DNA of 64,000 bases from the NCBI GenBank assembly GCA_934045075.1, contig OW203724.1, forward strand, positions 2,664,001-2,728,000, in the 5' to 3' direction. The position numbers and the translations under genes are program-made. Origin of the DNA: Yponomeuta sedellus (taxonomy: Eukaryota > Arthropoda > Insecta > Lepidoptera > Yponomeutidae). Position 1 is the stretch's first letter, and each line of letters opens with the position of its first letter. The notes under the pieces were generated by a model. The model saw only the letters and a program-made list of their open reading frames with translations. It did no database searches and had not been told where the DNA came from. Shown here in pieces: positions 1-12,163 of this stretch.

Positions 1-291
1 TATTAGAGATATGGTAATGCCCCCTTCTACTATTGGTACATAAAAAATGGACTGTCATTGCCTAAATCCAGCGTAGTGGGGCACATCTTCTAATTTAATC
101 TAGCCTATAGCGTCCCACTGCTGGGCGAATACCTCCCCTTATGCTTTTAATACGCACATAAATAAAATTAAAGGAAAACTCTGGATAACACTAGACTGGC
201 TTTCATACTTATACTTACAAGTTTACAAGAAAAAATTGTCGAACAATTAACTTTATTCTACTCGAACATTACACAAATTACACCTAAATAT

Positions 292-905
292 TAATTTCGC
301 TCAAAATTTGGTCAAAATTTAAAGCATTGGACTAAGAGTGGCGGTGATACCCGCACACGTCGTAAGATGGCGCTGACTGTATTTTAAAACGCGCTTACAT
401 TTTGTTTTTCCGATAACATTATATGCCACTTCGCCATACAGTCGTTTACGAAATTCCTGTACTGCCCTTGATTGATGGCGGATTGATTTATTTTATAAGA
501 AAATGTAATAAACTAATATGCTCACGTTTCTACAAAAAGAAGTGAAATCCCACCAAAAACATTCTGTAAAAACTAGCCAAGTCTCGATGGAACTGCTCGA
601 AAATCTCGCTATCTCTAAAAAGTAATGAAATCCAGACAAAGTCGTGCCGAGTCTAAGGTTCCTTACAGCGATTTCTTTATTATTATAGTTAATGTTATGT
701 AACTTGGCCGTGATTAGAAGTCCGTCAGGCTCGCCTATATGTAAGTCACGGCCAAGTCACACAACATTAAGTATAATAATAAAGAAATCGCAGTAACGAA
801 CCTTATACTTGGCACGACTTTGTCTGGATTTCATTACTTTTTAGAGATAAACGAGCAGCTTCATCGAGACTTGGCTAGTTTTTACAGAATGTTTTTGATG
901 GGATT
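292..905. repeat. Foldback repeat (family F, copy 1)
   Basis: Bases 545-713 and 747-904 are inverted copies of each other separated by a loop of about 33 bases, so the segment can form a long hairpin. The left part (292-713) is the reverse complement of 34684-35125. Another copy lies at 4955-5620. I see no coding potential. It looks like a non-autonomous foldback or MITE-like family. Confidence 0.7.
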
Positions 906-1780
906 ACGCGCTTCAGATAGAAAATATCATCTGGGTTTCATCATTGAAATCGATTGGTCAATAGACTACCAATAGTGTCGATGGAAGACTATTACCGTAG
1001 GTACTAATATCACTCTATTCAACAGCTATGCATTTAAGATATTTACCCCAGGCCGCTCCCAGCCTGCATAATACTGAAACCTATTTATGTAATTAACTTT
1101 ACCTTTATAGATTTAATCTAACAAGAAATTGGCGGTAGTGCAGTAGCTTTCAATGTGGCAGGCAGGTAAGAACGTATAGGCACGAGATTCCACTCAATCC
1201 GTGTATATTGTAATAAGTCAAATACGAAAACCCTTTAACCGAGACAGACAGAAGCATTTAAATGGTAGTTTTAGCGTTTTATCGTTTCATCAATATTGCT
1301 GTGTCTAATTCCTTTGTACAATAATTTTCGTAAGTAATTAGGTATCTTGTAATGCTGATCTGAAGCGGGCGATTTTAAGCTTTGGTTTTTGATAATTAAA
1401 GCGTTAGATAAGATTTATATTCTATTGTTCACGATAATGTATGTTAATAAAACAATATTAGTACGCAATAAAGTGTTCTCTATCTGTACCTAATATAGAA
1501 AAAAACATAAAATAAATATCTAGAGAATTGCAATTGATCAGGCCCTAGAGCCTTACATAGTTTTTCAATAGAATGATAAAGGTACGACAATGATTGTCAT
1601 TTGCCTCAATTTGGTAGTCTACAAAGCAATAGCAGTACAACGTAACTCCATAAGTAGCCATCTCTCGCGAAGAAGATAGAATCGCGCGAGGCGCCGAGTT
1701 AAGTAGCACGGGTTATACAATTGTAGACTACCGATAGTGTGAATGAAACGACCATTACCGGACTAATGTGACTCTATTGA
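906..1780. other. No gene recognised
   Basis: AT-rich and without a convincing exon. A short repeat at about 960-1042 is similar to 1718-1794, the sequence into which the SINE at 1795 inserted. Weakly inverted GTAGACTAC-type motifs at about 1615 and 1724 may mark an old MITE. Confidence 0.4.
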
Positions 1781-1998
1781 GCAACTATGCATTTAAAAAC
1801 CTATTTAGAGGCTAAAAATTTCACCCATGCCGGGATTCGATATTGCCTCGGTATTCGGGATTGCCTGGTACGGATAGCCAGAGGTTGCGGGTTCGAATCC
1901 CGGCATGGGTGAAATTTTTAGCCTCTAAATAGGTTTTTAAATTTGTTCCTTAGCACGGGTTAGTGCATTAAAAATAAAAATAGTGCAACTATGCATTT
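1781..1998 (+). mobile_element. tRNA-derived SINE with inverted arm (family A, copy 1)
   Basis: The element (1795-1984) is flanked by a perfect 14-bp direct repeat, GCAACTATGCATTT, at 1781-1794 and 1985-1998, which points to retroposition. It contains the 3' part of a tRNA-like sequence with an anticodon arm around ACGGATA and a T-arm GGGTTCGAATCCC. A 49-bp arm ending in CTAAATAGGTTTTTAAA is repeated in perfect inverse at the 5' end (1792-1840 against 1893-1941). The 3' tail is GCACGGGTTAGTGCATTAAAAATAAAAATAGT-like. It is unlikely to be a working tRNA gene because the body is partial. Confidence 0.85.
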
Positions 1999-2494
1999 TA
2001 AAGACTCGCCCCCAGAAAACTGACATCGCATCGCACTCATCGAACGGGATCACGGGACAAATCGTACTAATAAGATTCCTTGTATGGGATGGAATTTATT
2101 AAAAGTACGTCCATTGCAAAGAGTGGCGGCGGAGAAGAGGGCTTCGATTCTGATAGTGCAAGTACCATGATAGAACATGGTCGGGTCCCGTGGGGCGTTT
2201 TTTCATACCATTGACGCCTAGGAGTTTCGATGTATGTGCGCGCGTAGACTTGAAGCAGTAACGAAAATAAATCGCCACGTTCATGCAGTTGTCACCACAA
2301 TGCATAGATAGATAGGTAGAGAACACTTTATTGCACAACCAGAAAAATATTACAACCATGATTCTTAAATCTAAGTAATGTTATACAATTGGCGGTCTTA
2401 TCGCTAAGAGCGATCTCTTCCAGACACCTTTGGATCGAGTGGATTACGTGAAGAATATAGATTTATTTAGATTGCATTAGCTGAATCTAGGCCT

Positions 2495-2655
2495 AGGACT
2501 CAAGGCCTAGGAGTACGGGAAGAAGGCAGACCAGCAGCCCAATGGTCGGCCGATATCGTTGAGTTTATGGAAGCTTCGTGGATGCGGATTGCAAGGGACC
2601 GTGGGGGTGGCATTTACGGGAAAATGCCAATATCCAGCAGTAGGCAGCCGTGAGC
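2495..2655 (+). pseudogene. Non-LTR reverse transcriptase C-terminal remnant
   Basis: One frame reads WSADIVEFMEASWMRIARDR, which resembles the C-terminal tail of insect endonuclease/reverse transcriptases (pattern W.DDIV..AG..W...A.DR..W). It is followed by a TGATGATAATGA tail typical of RTE-like 3' ends. No other domain is present, so this is a short 5'-truncated fossil. Confidence 0.55.
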
Positions 2656-3854
2656 TGATGATAATGACGACCTTCACTAAGACGCGTCGTACTTATCTGC
2701 TGTTGCCGATGACGTCAAAAGGATTGCCGTTAAGTGGATCACCAGACGCCTGTTTCGAACGACAATTCATGGTTTACTATAACAATTCTATTTACATTCC
2801 TTCACCGTTAGCGTGTGCCACTGCAAATTCCCCATTCGAAAATGTACGTAACTTTGAAATTAAATTAAGTCATTGTTACATACATAAATCTCCTGTTTCC
2901 AAGTCCAATGTTCTGCCCGCCTGTCAAGAAAAACATCGTGTGGAAACCCGCGACTTGGTTGGCTCCGCACGTATTGACTAGTCGTTCCTGTGGGCTAGGC
3001 CGACTAAGCCGTCAGCATGGTACACTATCTAAAAACCAATGTCCAAGGCACTGCAGCGTCCGAGTGGTCCCTTCCACTATCTAATGTGAGTGAAGGTTTC
3101 ACTAGTCGCTAAATAAATCTCATTGCGTAGATGCAAAGGCGAATGTCTATCTATATTTTAAAGTTGTTACTCACAGATTAACAAGCAGGAAAACTCTGTT
3201 ACGCAGTGCACATCGAATTGTCACAGTTAACAACGAATTGTAGTTTTATAATACTTGGGCCAAGCCCGCGTCCGCTTTAATATTTTAAAAATTCATTATT
3301 GCACAAAACACATTAATATTTGGTACAAAGGTACCTACTCAATGCTAATAGCACATTCTACCAGTCAACCTTTTGGTTTAATAGTTATTAAATAATGTAT
3401 GAATTCATGACGTCGAAATAGAATTTTTGGTTTTACCAATAATGCCGATTTAAAATCGGCTTGTAAGTCTGATCCATGCACTGTGACGGGGGCGTAACAT
3501 ATACTTACTGATAAAGTTACCGAATTCTATCTGTATTTCAATGTTAATCTTCTTAATTACAGTTGCTCAACTTTGTTGTGTTATTTACCAAGGTTTCTCA
3601 CGTACCTGTACAGTATCATAAATCTTTTACACTCTTACTTATAATAAGTGGAATCCACTAAAGGCCAGCGCAGATGAGGGACTATCCCCCGGGTACTTTT
3701 TTGTCCGGCGATATAGATCTCTCACAAATTGTATCGAATAACGCTCACGAAGGACTAAAAGTACCCCGTACAAAAAGTCCCTCAAGTTACCGAGGACATC
3801 AAGAGACCGGACTAGACAAAAGTTCGATGTTTTCCTTTAGACCGCCTTTTCTTT
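2656..3854. other. No gene; MITE remnant at about 3120-3260
   Basis: No exon with plausible splice sites is seen. Around 3120-3260, text such as CGAATTGTCAC and GAATTGTAGTTTTAT matches one arm of the hairpin MITE at 31378-31541, so a decayed copy is likely. The rest is unclassified AT-rich DNA. Confidence 0.4.
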
Positions 3855-3918
3855 ATAAAAAACCTATTTAAAGGCTTTTTTTTAATTGTCCTTTGCACGG
3901 GTTAGTGCATTAAAAAGA
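3855..3918 (+). mobile_element. SINE family A, 3' tail fragment
   Basis: ACCTATTTAAAGGC is followed by TTGTCCTTTGCACGGG and TTAGTGCATTAAAAA. This is the arm and tail of family A without the tRNA-like body. Confidence 0.6.
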
Positions 3919-4954
3919 GAATATCGCCTTTTCTTTTTCAACTTCATGTAAATTACAACACGATGTAATCTCAGAATATTTGCTTCCATCTCAATTTCAT
4001 TTCATTTCCACTCAATTTCCGGGAAACAAATGACCGCATACCGTAGGCGTTAAGTCCGCGACAAGAACTCGGAGGATATATAAATCCCTTGGGGACAAAA
4101 GTCTCTCGTCTGCGCAGGCCTTAAAACGCAATTAAACGGAGTCGTAGCCAGTTTATGGCAAGATTTCCTGTTCTAAGCCGGCTTTAACTCCTTCTGAAAG
4201 AGTGTTCTAAAGGAATCGACTTTTTGTGAATAAGACTGTTAGAGGTTTTCAGCTACGGATTTATATTGAGGAAGATCGTAATTACCCAAGAATGTCTTCT
4301 TGTAACTTTCTTGGGCTTACAAGTTATAGTTAGGTAACCAACGCCTAATGGCGATCTTGCACAAAAATAATGTTTTATTATCTAAGGGAGGCCATGCTAA
4401 AAGATAAATAGGTAATCGTGGTATTATTTTTTCTCTACGACTAATTACTTTTCATAATAATCCTGTCAAAAGTCACGTGGTACAAAAACGCATATGGGAC
4501 TCAACCTATGACGTCACAGCCTGAACGTCGCATCGCCTTATAATGTATGGACCGTTTATCAATAATCTAGTTACCTCGCGAATTTTTTTAAAATTAATTA
4601 TACCCTTATAAGAAAACATGAAGAATTCAGTAATAAAACGAGTTTAACTAGATTTTGCGCCTTTTTTTAACCCCGAAAAATACGGAAAAAATTTATTATG
4701 TATAAAAAATGTATATTAGGATGGTTTTTTTTAAATGTTGACATTTTCTATGTCTTCTGTGGTATAACAGCAATGCTTCTTCAATATAAGTTCGACTAAG
4801 TTTGACGCCAATTTCCCATTCAGCAATCTTCGTATTTCCAGGTAGGTAAACTAAAAAAAGGTAAAGTAAATTATAGGATTAGTAAGTAAATATTTCTCGC
4901 CTAGAGCTATCTAGTCAAGAAATATTTACCTTTAGGACAGGTAAATCAGGGGGC
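3919..4954. other. No gene recognised
   Basis: AT-rich intergenic DNA. A TATA-like string (GATATATAAATCCC, near 4075) has no recognisable coding exon behind it. A small hairpin pairs TAAATATTTCT with AGAAATATTTA at about 4886-4932. Confidence 0.4.
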
Positions 4955-5620
4955 ACGGCAGCGCCCCCGCCAAGTCGAGCGCGAAGCAAGCACTGCCGTA
5001 CTATATTTACTGAAACCATTTCGCCGCATTTTCAGGCCCCTGTTTGAGAACCTCTGGATAAGACCAGAACGCAGAAATTTTCGTCGTCCAGTAAACTATA
5101 ATCACATACTTAAACTCCAAAATTTCAAGTCTGTAGGTCATTTAGTTCCGAAGTTAAGCGACAGCAAAGTTTCGCATTTATGACACTCACTCACTGATGA
5201 TCATCAAACAGAACTAGTACTTCCCATAAACTCAGAGAGCTGAAATTTGGTACAGAGTTAGGCTTTAATGGCCATATATAGGGAAAACTATAAAAACTAG
5301 GAAAATCGAAGATCTTGAGTACCTGGTGACCCTGACAGAACACCCAACACAAGAGCCCAACCAAACTTCTAATAACAGATTATAATTTATTTTATTATTT
5401 CGCTCAAAATTTGGTCAAAATAGGACGCATTGGACTAAGAGTGGCGGTGATACCCGCACACGTCGCTAGATGGCACTGACTGTATTTTAAATCGCGCTTA
5501 CGTTTTGTTTATCCGATAACCTTATATGGCGAAGGGGCAACCGGCCGCGTGACTTTCATTACTTTTTAGAGATAAACGAGCAGCTCCATCGAGACTAGTT
5601 TTTACAGAATGTTTTTGATG
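4955..5620 (-). repeat. Repeat family F, copy 2
   Basis: This is the reverse complement of most of 34690-35560, with shared landmarks such as GACTAAGAGTGGCGGTGATA, CCTGACAGAACACCCAACAC and CAAGTCGAGCGCGAAGCAAG. At the left end ACGGCAG and CTGCCGT flank a GC-rich loop. No protein is encoded. The family is long (about 850 bp) and unclassified. Confidence 0.7.
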
Positions 5621-6036
5621 TATATCTTTTCAGTATAATTTAGGGGCGGGCCACGGAATTATTTGTCTTCTAAAGCCTTTCCTAAAGGTTATCGATCTTA
5701 TTTTTAAAAACATGATTCCATAAAACCTTAAAACAAATAAACCAACAGAAGTAACGATGGCTAGGACTTCGAACGAGGCTAAGACGGTATTTACCTAGTC
5801 TATGGGCTGGCAGGTACGTAGGTATATTTTGTACAAAGTAAATAAATGATCACGTAATAACGTATGTAGCCCTAAGTGTCATTTTTAATACCATGATACA
5901 GTGTGCTAGAAAAACTCACAGCACTTGGAGACTTTATAAAATGTAATCGGGTTGTCGCGTGTGCAAGATCTCTGCGGTCGGGCGGAAGGATTATTTTAGA
6001 AATATAAATAATAAAAACATGTTAGAGCCGAATCGC

Positions 6037-6400
6037 TCGAAGCCCCGGCTGCCGGGTGATCTTAAACGATCACGAAGGTTAAGCAACATAGAGCGCGTTC
6101 AGTGCATGGATGGGTGACCATCGATGACTAACGCTAGTGACTTTTTCCGAGCGGTTACGTGCTTCGCAAGGCACGTTAAACAGTCGGTGCCGGCTGCCGT
6201 CGATAGATGGCGTTAAGCCAAGTCAGAGGCGGCTTGAAAACTTTGACAGTAAGACCAGCCACAGTCTTGCAAGCCTCCACCAATCCGGACTTGGCCCCCG
6301 TGGAGTAGTATGGCGTATACCTTCCTTAGGGAAGAGACCCGTGCCCCTCGGTGGGGACATAGTGAGGTGGTTGATGATGATGTTAGTGCCGAAAATGTAT
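6037..6400 (+). mobile_element. SINE with 5S rRNA-like head
   Basis: Bases 6066-6120 read GATCACGAAGGTTAAGCAAC followed by GCGCGTTCAGTGCATGGATGGGTGACC-type text. That is close to the internal promoter region of 5S rRNA, where GTTAAGCAACAT and GGATGGGTGACC are hallmarks. The part after about 6130 is unrelated to 5S and ends in a common lepidopteran SINE tail (CCCGTGCCCC...GGGGACAT, then TGATGATGATG). It is therefore a SINE3-type element and not a 5S gene. A tail-only relative lies at 25060-25190. Confidence 0.65.
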
Positions 6401-7189
6401 CCTGTGATATTGAACAATGAGCTGCATAGTGCGAGGTGGCTGCAGGTGAAACAAAGAAGCGGTAAAAAACACTAAAATAGTCTGTGGGAAGGAGAAAGAC
6501 GAAATCACAGATTATTTATACTGCCTCTGAGGAATGTTTTAGAGGGATCGTGTTTTTTTATTAATAAGAACGTAAAAAAAAGAACGTGAAAATTATCGCC
6601 CAGCAGGCCATTGGTTGAGGTTGGCGAACATGACTGAAAATATTAGTCTTTATAAATTATTGACGTTTTATGAAATGGGTTTCTGTTCTACACTGGCAGT
6701 CATTCATCACTGTCAACGTCTAGACAAAATAGTAGGTACCAAGTTCGGTAGGTAGGTAATTATTTTCATACAGACAAGGTCTTCCAGGCACTCAAATATC
6801 AGCCCAAGGGGGACTTATTCTCGCAAGAAATTCTTCTTGATCGTGTACTGTCTCTACCAACGCTTAGATCATGGGTTCAATTTCCGCATACTACTCTGAA
6901 CCTAATACGAGTATGACTGGCCTCATTTAGGGTGTTTCTCCGTAGAACCTCATTACTTTATCCAAAATTCAGGCAATTTAAGTAAATCCGACACTAAGTA
7001 TATTGAACCAAATTGTCGTGAAATTGTCTTACGGTCTTATGTGATTCCTTATTGTAAATAACATTCGAAAAACGGTGATAAAATAGTTTGTCGTTGAGAT
7101 TTTACGAGAAAAAACCTAACCACAGATTAAACAAACTGTCTTCAAGGCTCTTTAGAGGAATAGTGTTATTTCATGTAGTCTATAAACGT
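6401..7189. other. No gene recognised
   Basis: No exon, tRNA or clear repeat boundary was found here. Confidence 0.4.
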
Positions 7190-7325
7190 CCCAAACGTCA
7201 CACCCAGGGCACAGGCCATTTCTCAAAGAGAGAGTATGGGCTTTATTAACATGCGTGCCCACCGCGGATTGACAATAAAAATCGCTGAGGTATTTGCACA
7301 CCTTAGAGACTCAGGTTTCCTAACG
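7190..7325 (-). mobile_element. SINE family D fragment
   Basis: Contains GGGCACAGGCCATTTCTCAA, AGAGAGTATGGGCTTTATTA and CGCTGAGGTATTTG. These are the reverse complement of the 3' half of the copy at 17010-17195. Confidence 0.6.
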
Positions 7326-7789
7326 ATATGGTGTTATTTATAAAAAAAAAAACACAATTTCTCTCCAACTCTTCTTTTTATGTACCTACCTATTTAAGAC
7401 TAGGTATTTCTACTGCATCCGAAAAATGTTTAAGAAATCGTGTTTTTATAAATAGAACCAAATGCGTATTTAGCAGTCATATTACTACCCTTTTTGTCAA
7501 GCTAGTAGGTCTACCACAGTAGGTTCTAATTTCGGATCAGGCTTAGGCGGGTCAAAGTTTTGTCTTTTTAATCTGTGTTCATCGTCTGATGGTCTCTACG
7601 GAATCCAATGCATTAAATGTGTCTTTATATCAGTCATTTAATGTAAATTGCTAACATGCTGGTCGTTACGCCAGGCATCTTCGAGAATTGGCGCCTCTCC
7701 TAAATGCCCTCGACGGTAAAGGATTGACGTGTACCATACCACCGATCTATTGGTGAACGTCTACAAATTAATCACACAACCAATACTTA

Positions 7790-8045
7790 GGCCATTATGC
7801 CACGCACGTAGAGAACGTCGCCTGCTTCTCCATCGGGAGGTCGTTGGTTCGAATCTCGGCATGTAGGTACCATACCTTTATTTTCTAAGTTACGACTACG
7901 AGTATGTACATTTGTGAAGTTATAAAAGAAGTACCTACCTCACGCTACTGTCAAGTGAAACACCGCGACGAAACCTTGTTTCTGCAGTGTTGACATACCT
8001 CAGCGCTTGCTACGTAGAATGGCCCAACTATGAGGTTAAGGGGGG
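7790..8045 (+). mobile_element. tRNA-derived SINE (family B)
   Basis: The 5' part has a tRNA-like T-arm (GGTTCGAATCTCGGCATGTA). The body, with TAAGTTA...TACATTTGTGAAGTTATA and CTCAGCGCTTGCTACGTAGA, matches 62961-63149 and 29825-30018. It is diverged, and no flanking duplication is visible. Confidence 0.6.
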
Positions 8046-8135
8046 TAGGGGGGGCTAACTTGGAATGGAATGGAATAAAAATAATAACTTGTTTTATAAT
8101 ACTTACGTTTCTTTTTTCAAAAAGTAAACATGAGA

Positions 8136-8325
8136 AATCTTAATATCTGTGGTAACTATTTTAGAACATACCTACAGCCTAGAATGTAGTATATAAATAT
8201 CCTAGGACTTTAATTCATTTTCGCTAAAAACGGCCGTTTTTAATGGAAGTCGATTAAAGTCCTAGATTGTTGATCCTTATAGGTTTTAGACTGTAGGTTC
8301 TAACATAGTTATCACAGTTAAGATT
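8136..8325. mobile_element. Hairpin MITE with about 50-bp inverted ends
   Basis: The left arm (AATCTTAA..CTGTGGTAACTA, then CCTACAGCCTA) is the imperfect reverse complement of the right arm (TAGACTGTAGG, then ATAGTTATCACAG and TTAAGATT). Inner arms are CTAGGACTTTAAT and ATTAAAGTCCTAG. The centre, 8226-8241, is a palindrome AAAAACGGCCGTTTTT. It is non-coding. Confidence 0.7.
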
Positions 8326-9841
8326 TTTGTTTGTTTGTTTGATTGATTGATTGATAAATCATTTATTTACATAAGACACACACACGTCTACAATGTGAAG
8401 CCATAAGAATCTAGTTACAAGTCACAGCACGAAGAAATCATAAACAAACAAAACAGTAGCGTAGGTACATGAAGAGCGAAACACACAGACAACTAACCAT
8501 ACACAGTACGGCAATGTACTGGACAAAAGAGTGACCAACGTAGGTGTGGCAAACGTAAATGGGCTCCGACTCAGCATGTGCTGGAAGTTCGGAAAAAAAA
8601 CTTCAGCGCTGATATTCTGCCGGTACCCGGCGTGCAGCGCAAAGAGAGCTGAGGTGCGGTTGGAAAAAACTGTTATCAGACCGGTTTAAATTGTGTAATG
8701 CTGATATCAGTATCAGTAATTGTGTAATGGCTCAGTATACGTTTTTCATGTCTATGCAATTATATTAGATATTAGAAATAGATTGTATATATGCGTGAAA
8801 AATGTCCATATAGATTAATATTCGAAATAAATAAATAAATTCAATTTGTATTAACTTTGTGTAATCAAAGTCGCAGACATTAAGTGATTTTTATAAATAA
8901 TAAATATTTTAGCAAATTAATATTAATATAAAATTTTAAATGTCAATATTATTTTAATAATTTGTGCTGAGGCAAGGATGGCCCACGAAACAAAACAGTG
9001 AATGTCAAAAAGCAATAATATCATAATATTAAATAGAATAAAATGAAATAATTGAATTGATAATAATATTCTACATGTCCAAAATAGTAATTTATAATTG
9101 TTATTTATTACCAATGATTGAAATATCCGGAGGAAAATACTACATAGATACCATTAATGTAAGTACCAATAATTGAAAACTTTTTATTGCAGCAATTTCT
9201 GCTGTTCCAGCAGAAATTTTTTTGTGTGCACCCGGAAAGTAGCCCTTGACTGGAGTTGGCGAAGGGATGGCGGTATATCATTCTAGCACTTTGTGGCCTG
9301 GAACCTAAAACTACCGCGAAAGGCGGCAGTATCGAATTAATCCGTATACAACCCCCCATTGCTCTTGTAAGTTTCTTGTTTCTTGTAAGTCTCTCCATGT
9401 AAGTTTTTGGTATAAATATGCTGGTTTTTGTGTTTTAATTACACGAAACAATAAAACAGCCGTGATTCCTCATGTTCACTTTTAGATAAAAACGTATATT
9501 ATAAAACAAGTTATGATTTTTATTCCATTGGTGACGCTTTAGCGCCCTTAAGCGCTTGAAGTGAGTGAATCTCAGATCTAACCACAGATCACCCCCATCG
9601 AACACAGTTGTTGCGGCTGTTTGGGCGACACTCACATTGGAACATTTGGACGACCTCAAGTTTTTAACATTATGTGCAGAAGCATCTTTGATAAAATATA
9701 AAAGCATAGCTATAAATATATTTATATAGTAGGTATACATAGTATACTGTATCGTCTGTAGCATGATAGGGAATATTTTAAAAGCCCTCATGACGTTGGT
9801 AGATAGGTAGGTACTGTATAAAGATATCGTAACTAGGTATA
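8326..9841. other. No gene; scattered repeat fragments
   Basis: Starts with (GATT)n-like sequence. Bases 9470-9560 (CATGTTCACTTTTAGATAAA, then TTCCATTGGTGACGC) are a short dispersed repeat. It also occurs at 31925-32025 and, inverted, inside the P-like elements near 33720 and 38890. No coding exon was identified. Confidence 0.4.
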
Positions 9842-10055
9842 GTCTGTTAGCTTTTACAATAAATCTCGGCTACTATCGGATAGAATCGGATATATTCGTG
9901 TAATAGAAATATTGGACCTAATTTGACACTAACTTTATATTTCAAAATAATGAAGATAAGTTTTACACAGAGTAGGAAGTAGTATTTCACTTGTGTGCTT
10001 TCGGCGAAAACCGAAGCCTACTAGAGCCCGAGGTATATTCTAAAAGCTAACAGAT
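9842..10055. mobile_element. Hairpin MITE
   Basis: The left end TCTGTTAGCTTTTACAATA continues CTCGGCTACTA. The right end, CTAGAGCCCGAGGTATATTC then TAAAAGCTAACAGA, is its imperfect reverse complement. The element is about 214 bp and non-coding. Confidence 0.65.
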
Positions 10056-10489
10056 TCTAACCACAAAATTGATATTTGATGCCAAAACTAGATATTTTCT
10101 CGCGAGTTCATAAACTTTGTTTATAAAATTAGCAGCGTGTTATTTAAAATTATGTCCCCGATTACTTAATTTATGGGAATATGGCATTTTTTGACTACAA
10201 AGCCATACTTTACGGGTAGAATGTTGTTTACTAAAATGGACAAGGATAAATTGACTGTAGGTTCCAACATTGCCTACAAATGAATGACTGACCTACCTAA
10301 GAACCTATTCAGTGGATTGCGTAATTTATTCCTATAATTAGGTACCTATGTTGACATTTTTTCTTGTGCATTAATAGCAAGTAGATGAGTTAGGATTAAT
10401 GATTTTCAATAGTCACTTAGGAAGGTTGCCTACTACAATCTGGGTACCTATGTTTCTTGCATTGGTGCTATTACGTGACTTTTTTAGGA

Positions 10490-10840
10490 ATCCGTATTCA
10501 CAATAGTTCGCCATCTCCGTCCGTCTGTCTGTCGGTCTGCGGTTTACCTCAGACGTTATTAGTACTAGAAGCTAAAATTCGGCATAAATATATCGCTCCG
10601 TCAAAATAGTAGAATTAATTATTTAAAAACAAACCAGGATAATTTAGGAGTGCTATGTTTTTTCCTTAGTAGGGCAGGGTTCTGTGGTATCGTTGGATTG
10701 GTCGCTAAAACATATTGTAAGTGTAGGAAAACTATTTTTCGATTTAGAGATCTGTTTGCGAAATATTAAGTTTCAAAGGATCAATTTTTTTTCGAGTGCA
10801 TACTGCGGCAATCTTCCTGGCGAAACGGTTAATAGGAGAA
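10490..10840 (+). repeat. Dispersed lepidopteran-type repeat
   Basis: Has a CCGTCCGTCTGTCTGTCGG stretch. Its second half, GGTATCGTTGGATTGGTC to GATCAATTTTTTTCGAGTGC, is similar to 13495-13680. The open frame across 10684-10953 follows the repeat and I do not consider it a gene. Confidence 0.5.
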
Positions 10841-11852
10841 ACGTGAAAAAAATCAGGGTAGCAGCACATAATAATATAATGAACTTAAACAGAAAAATAT
10901 CACGGCAAAGTAGGCTTTGCAAGTTAACGAGTAATAGGACGCCAAATTGTTAAAGGAATAGTTCGTACCTACTAATACCACCGAAAATCACTTTGATGAA
11001 GTTGTTAGTTTTGTAAAGCAGATAAGTAAAATACGCCGCTTCTACTGAACCCAACACGGCGCGTGGCTCAACACGCACTTGACCGTTTTTTCAACTCATT
11101 TCTCCATTGTGAGATGAGCTTGTGGGAATGAAGGCAGTTCATGGTACACGCGCTAGCATCACGCACGACAGGACAGCTTTTAGATCTGAGACTAAATTAC
11201 ATAATGTAAGTTTCAGTCTATGTAGAAAGTGTTGTATTGTGACCGCCATATAATTGTGACTAGTGATAGTTTATTCGTAGTAATCATAATCTACACTTTA
11301 CGACGTCCTTTGATAGCACCCACTTCACCTGACCTCACCCGACGTGTCAGTGTTGTAATACAAGCGCAGTTTTTGTTTATATGTAAACGGCCTTCGCTCC
11401 AAATTATCTCATTACGGATAAAGTTTATAGAAATCATCCGCTTCTTTTTGAGGTGTTCAATGTTTTTTGGCGTACGTTCTCCTGCACATTGTGTCGATAA
11501 TACAGCATTACGTTCATAATGCGCTAAGCTACCTAATTAAAGAGAGGTGAAGGTGTTCTTCACATATGCTAGTCAAAAAGTAGAGTCGCCCACAGGTACA
11601 GTCGACATTAGGTAAACTCTTACGTTGTTGTTGCAAAGTCGCCCTTAAAGTAACTGATTAGTGGACGTTGTATCGCTTGATGAGCTGTCGACTGCTCAAG
11701 GGTTCCACTTTCATCTCTAACCTGTCCCTCGCTTCCTTGAATAATTCAACGTCGATGTGCAAAGTTCAGCACTAAACTCGAACTTTCTGTGCGTCTACGT
11801 CTGGTTAGTTTATACCTAAGTTCGATTGTCGAAAAAATTGTCTAATGGGTCA
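10841..11852. other. No gene recognised
   Basis: No domain, splice-bounded exon or repeat border could be recognised. Confidence 0.35.
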
Positions 11853-12163
11853 GAGTGCTTAGTGCGAGTTTTTTAACTACTCGATCGCGTTAACGTAAAC
11901 TCATATTTCTATGGCATCGAGGAAGCGCCACCTAGCGACAATTATGGAAATTAAAATTGCTGAGTGCGAGTTGTAATGGTTTACGTTGAGAAGTGAACAC
12001 GTTTACCAGCCAAAACACGAATAAACGCGAGTGCGAGTTGTACTGTGACAGCATTTTGCCAGTTCGAACGGTTAACTTACTCATACTCACTAAGTACTCA
12101 ATGCTCGATTAACGCGGTAGTAAAGTTATTCGATTGGATCTGTCAAACTCGCACTAAGCACTC
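11853..12163. mobile_element. 311-bp MITE (family J, copy 1)
   Basis: Begins GAGTGCTTAGTGCGAGTTT and ends AAACTCGCACTAAGCACTC, giving inverted ends of about 19 bp. The interior holds several spaced GAGTGCGAGTTGTA motifs. It is about 97% the same as 20997-21303. Non-coding. Confidence 0.8.

Noticed and set aside
2559..2981. 140-codon ORF
   Set aside because: It runs in a different frame from the recognisable retroelement remnant below it, and the rest has no domain, signal or splice support.
6058..6120. Possible 5S rRNA gene
   Set aside because: Only the internal promoter region matches; both ends of 5S are replaced by SINE sequence.
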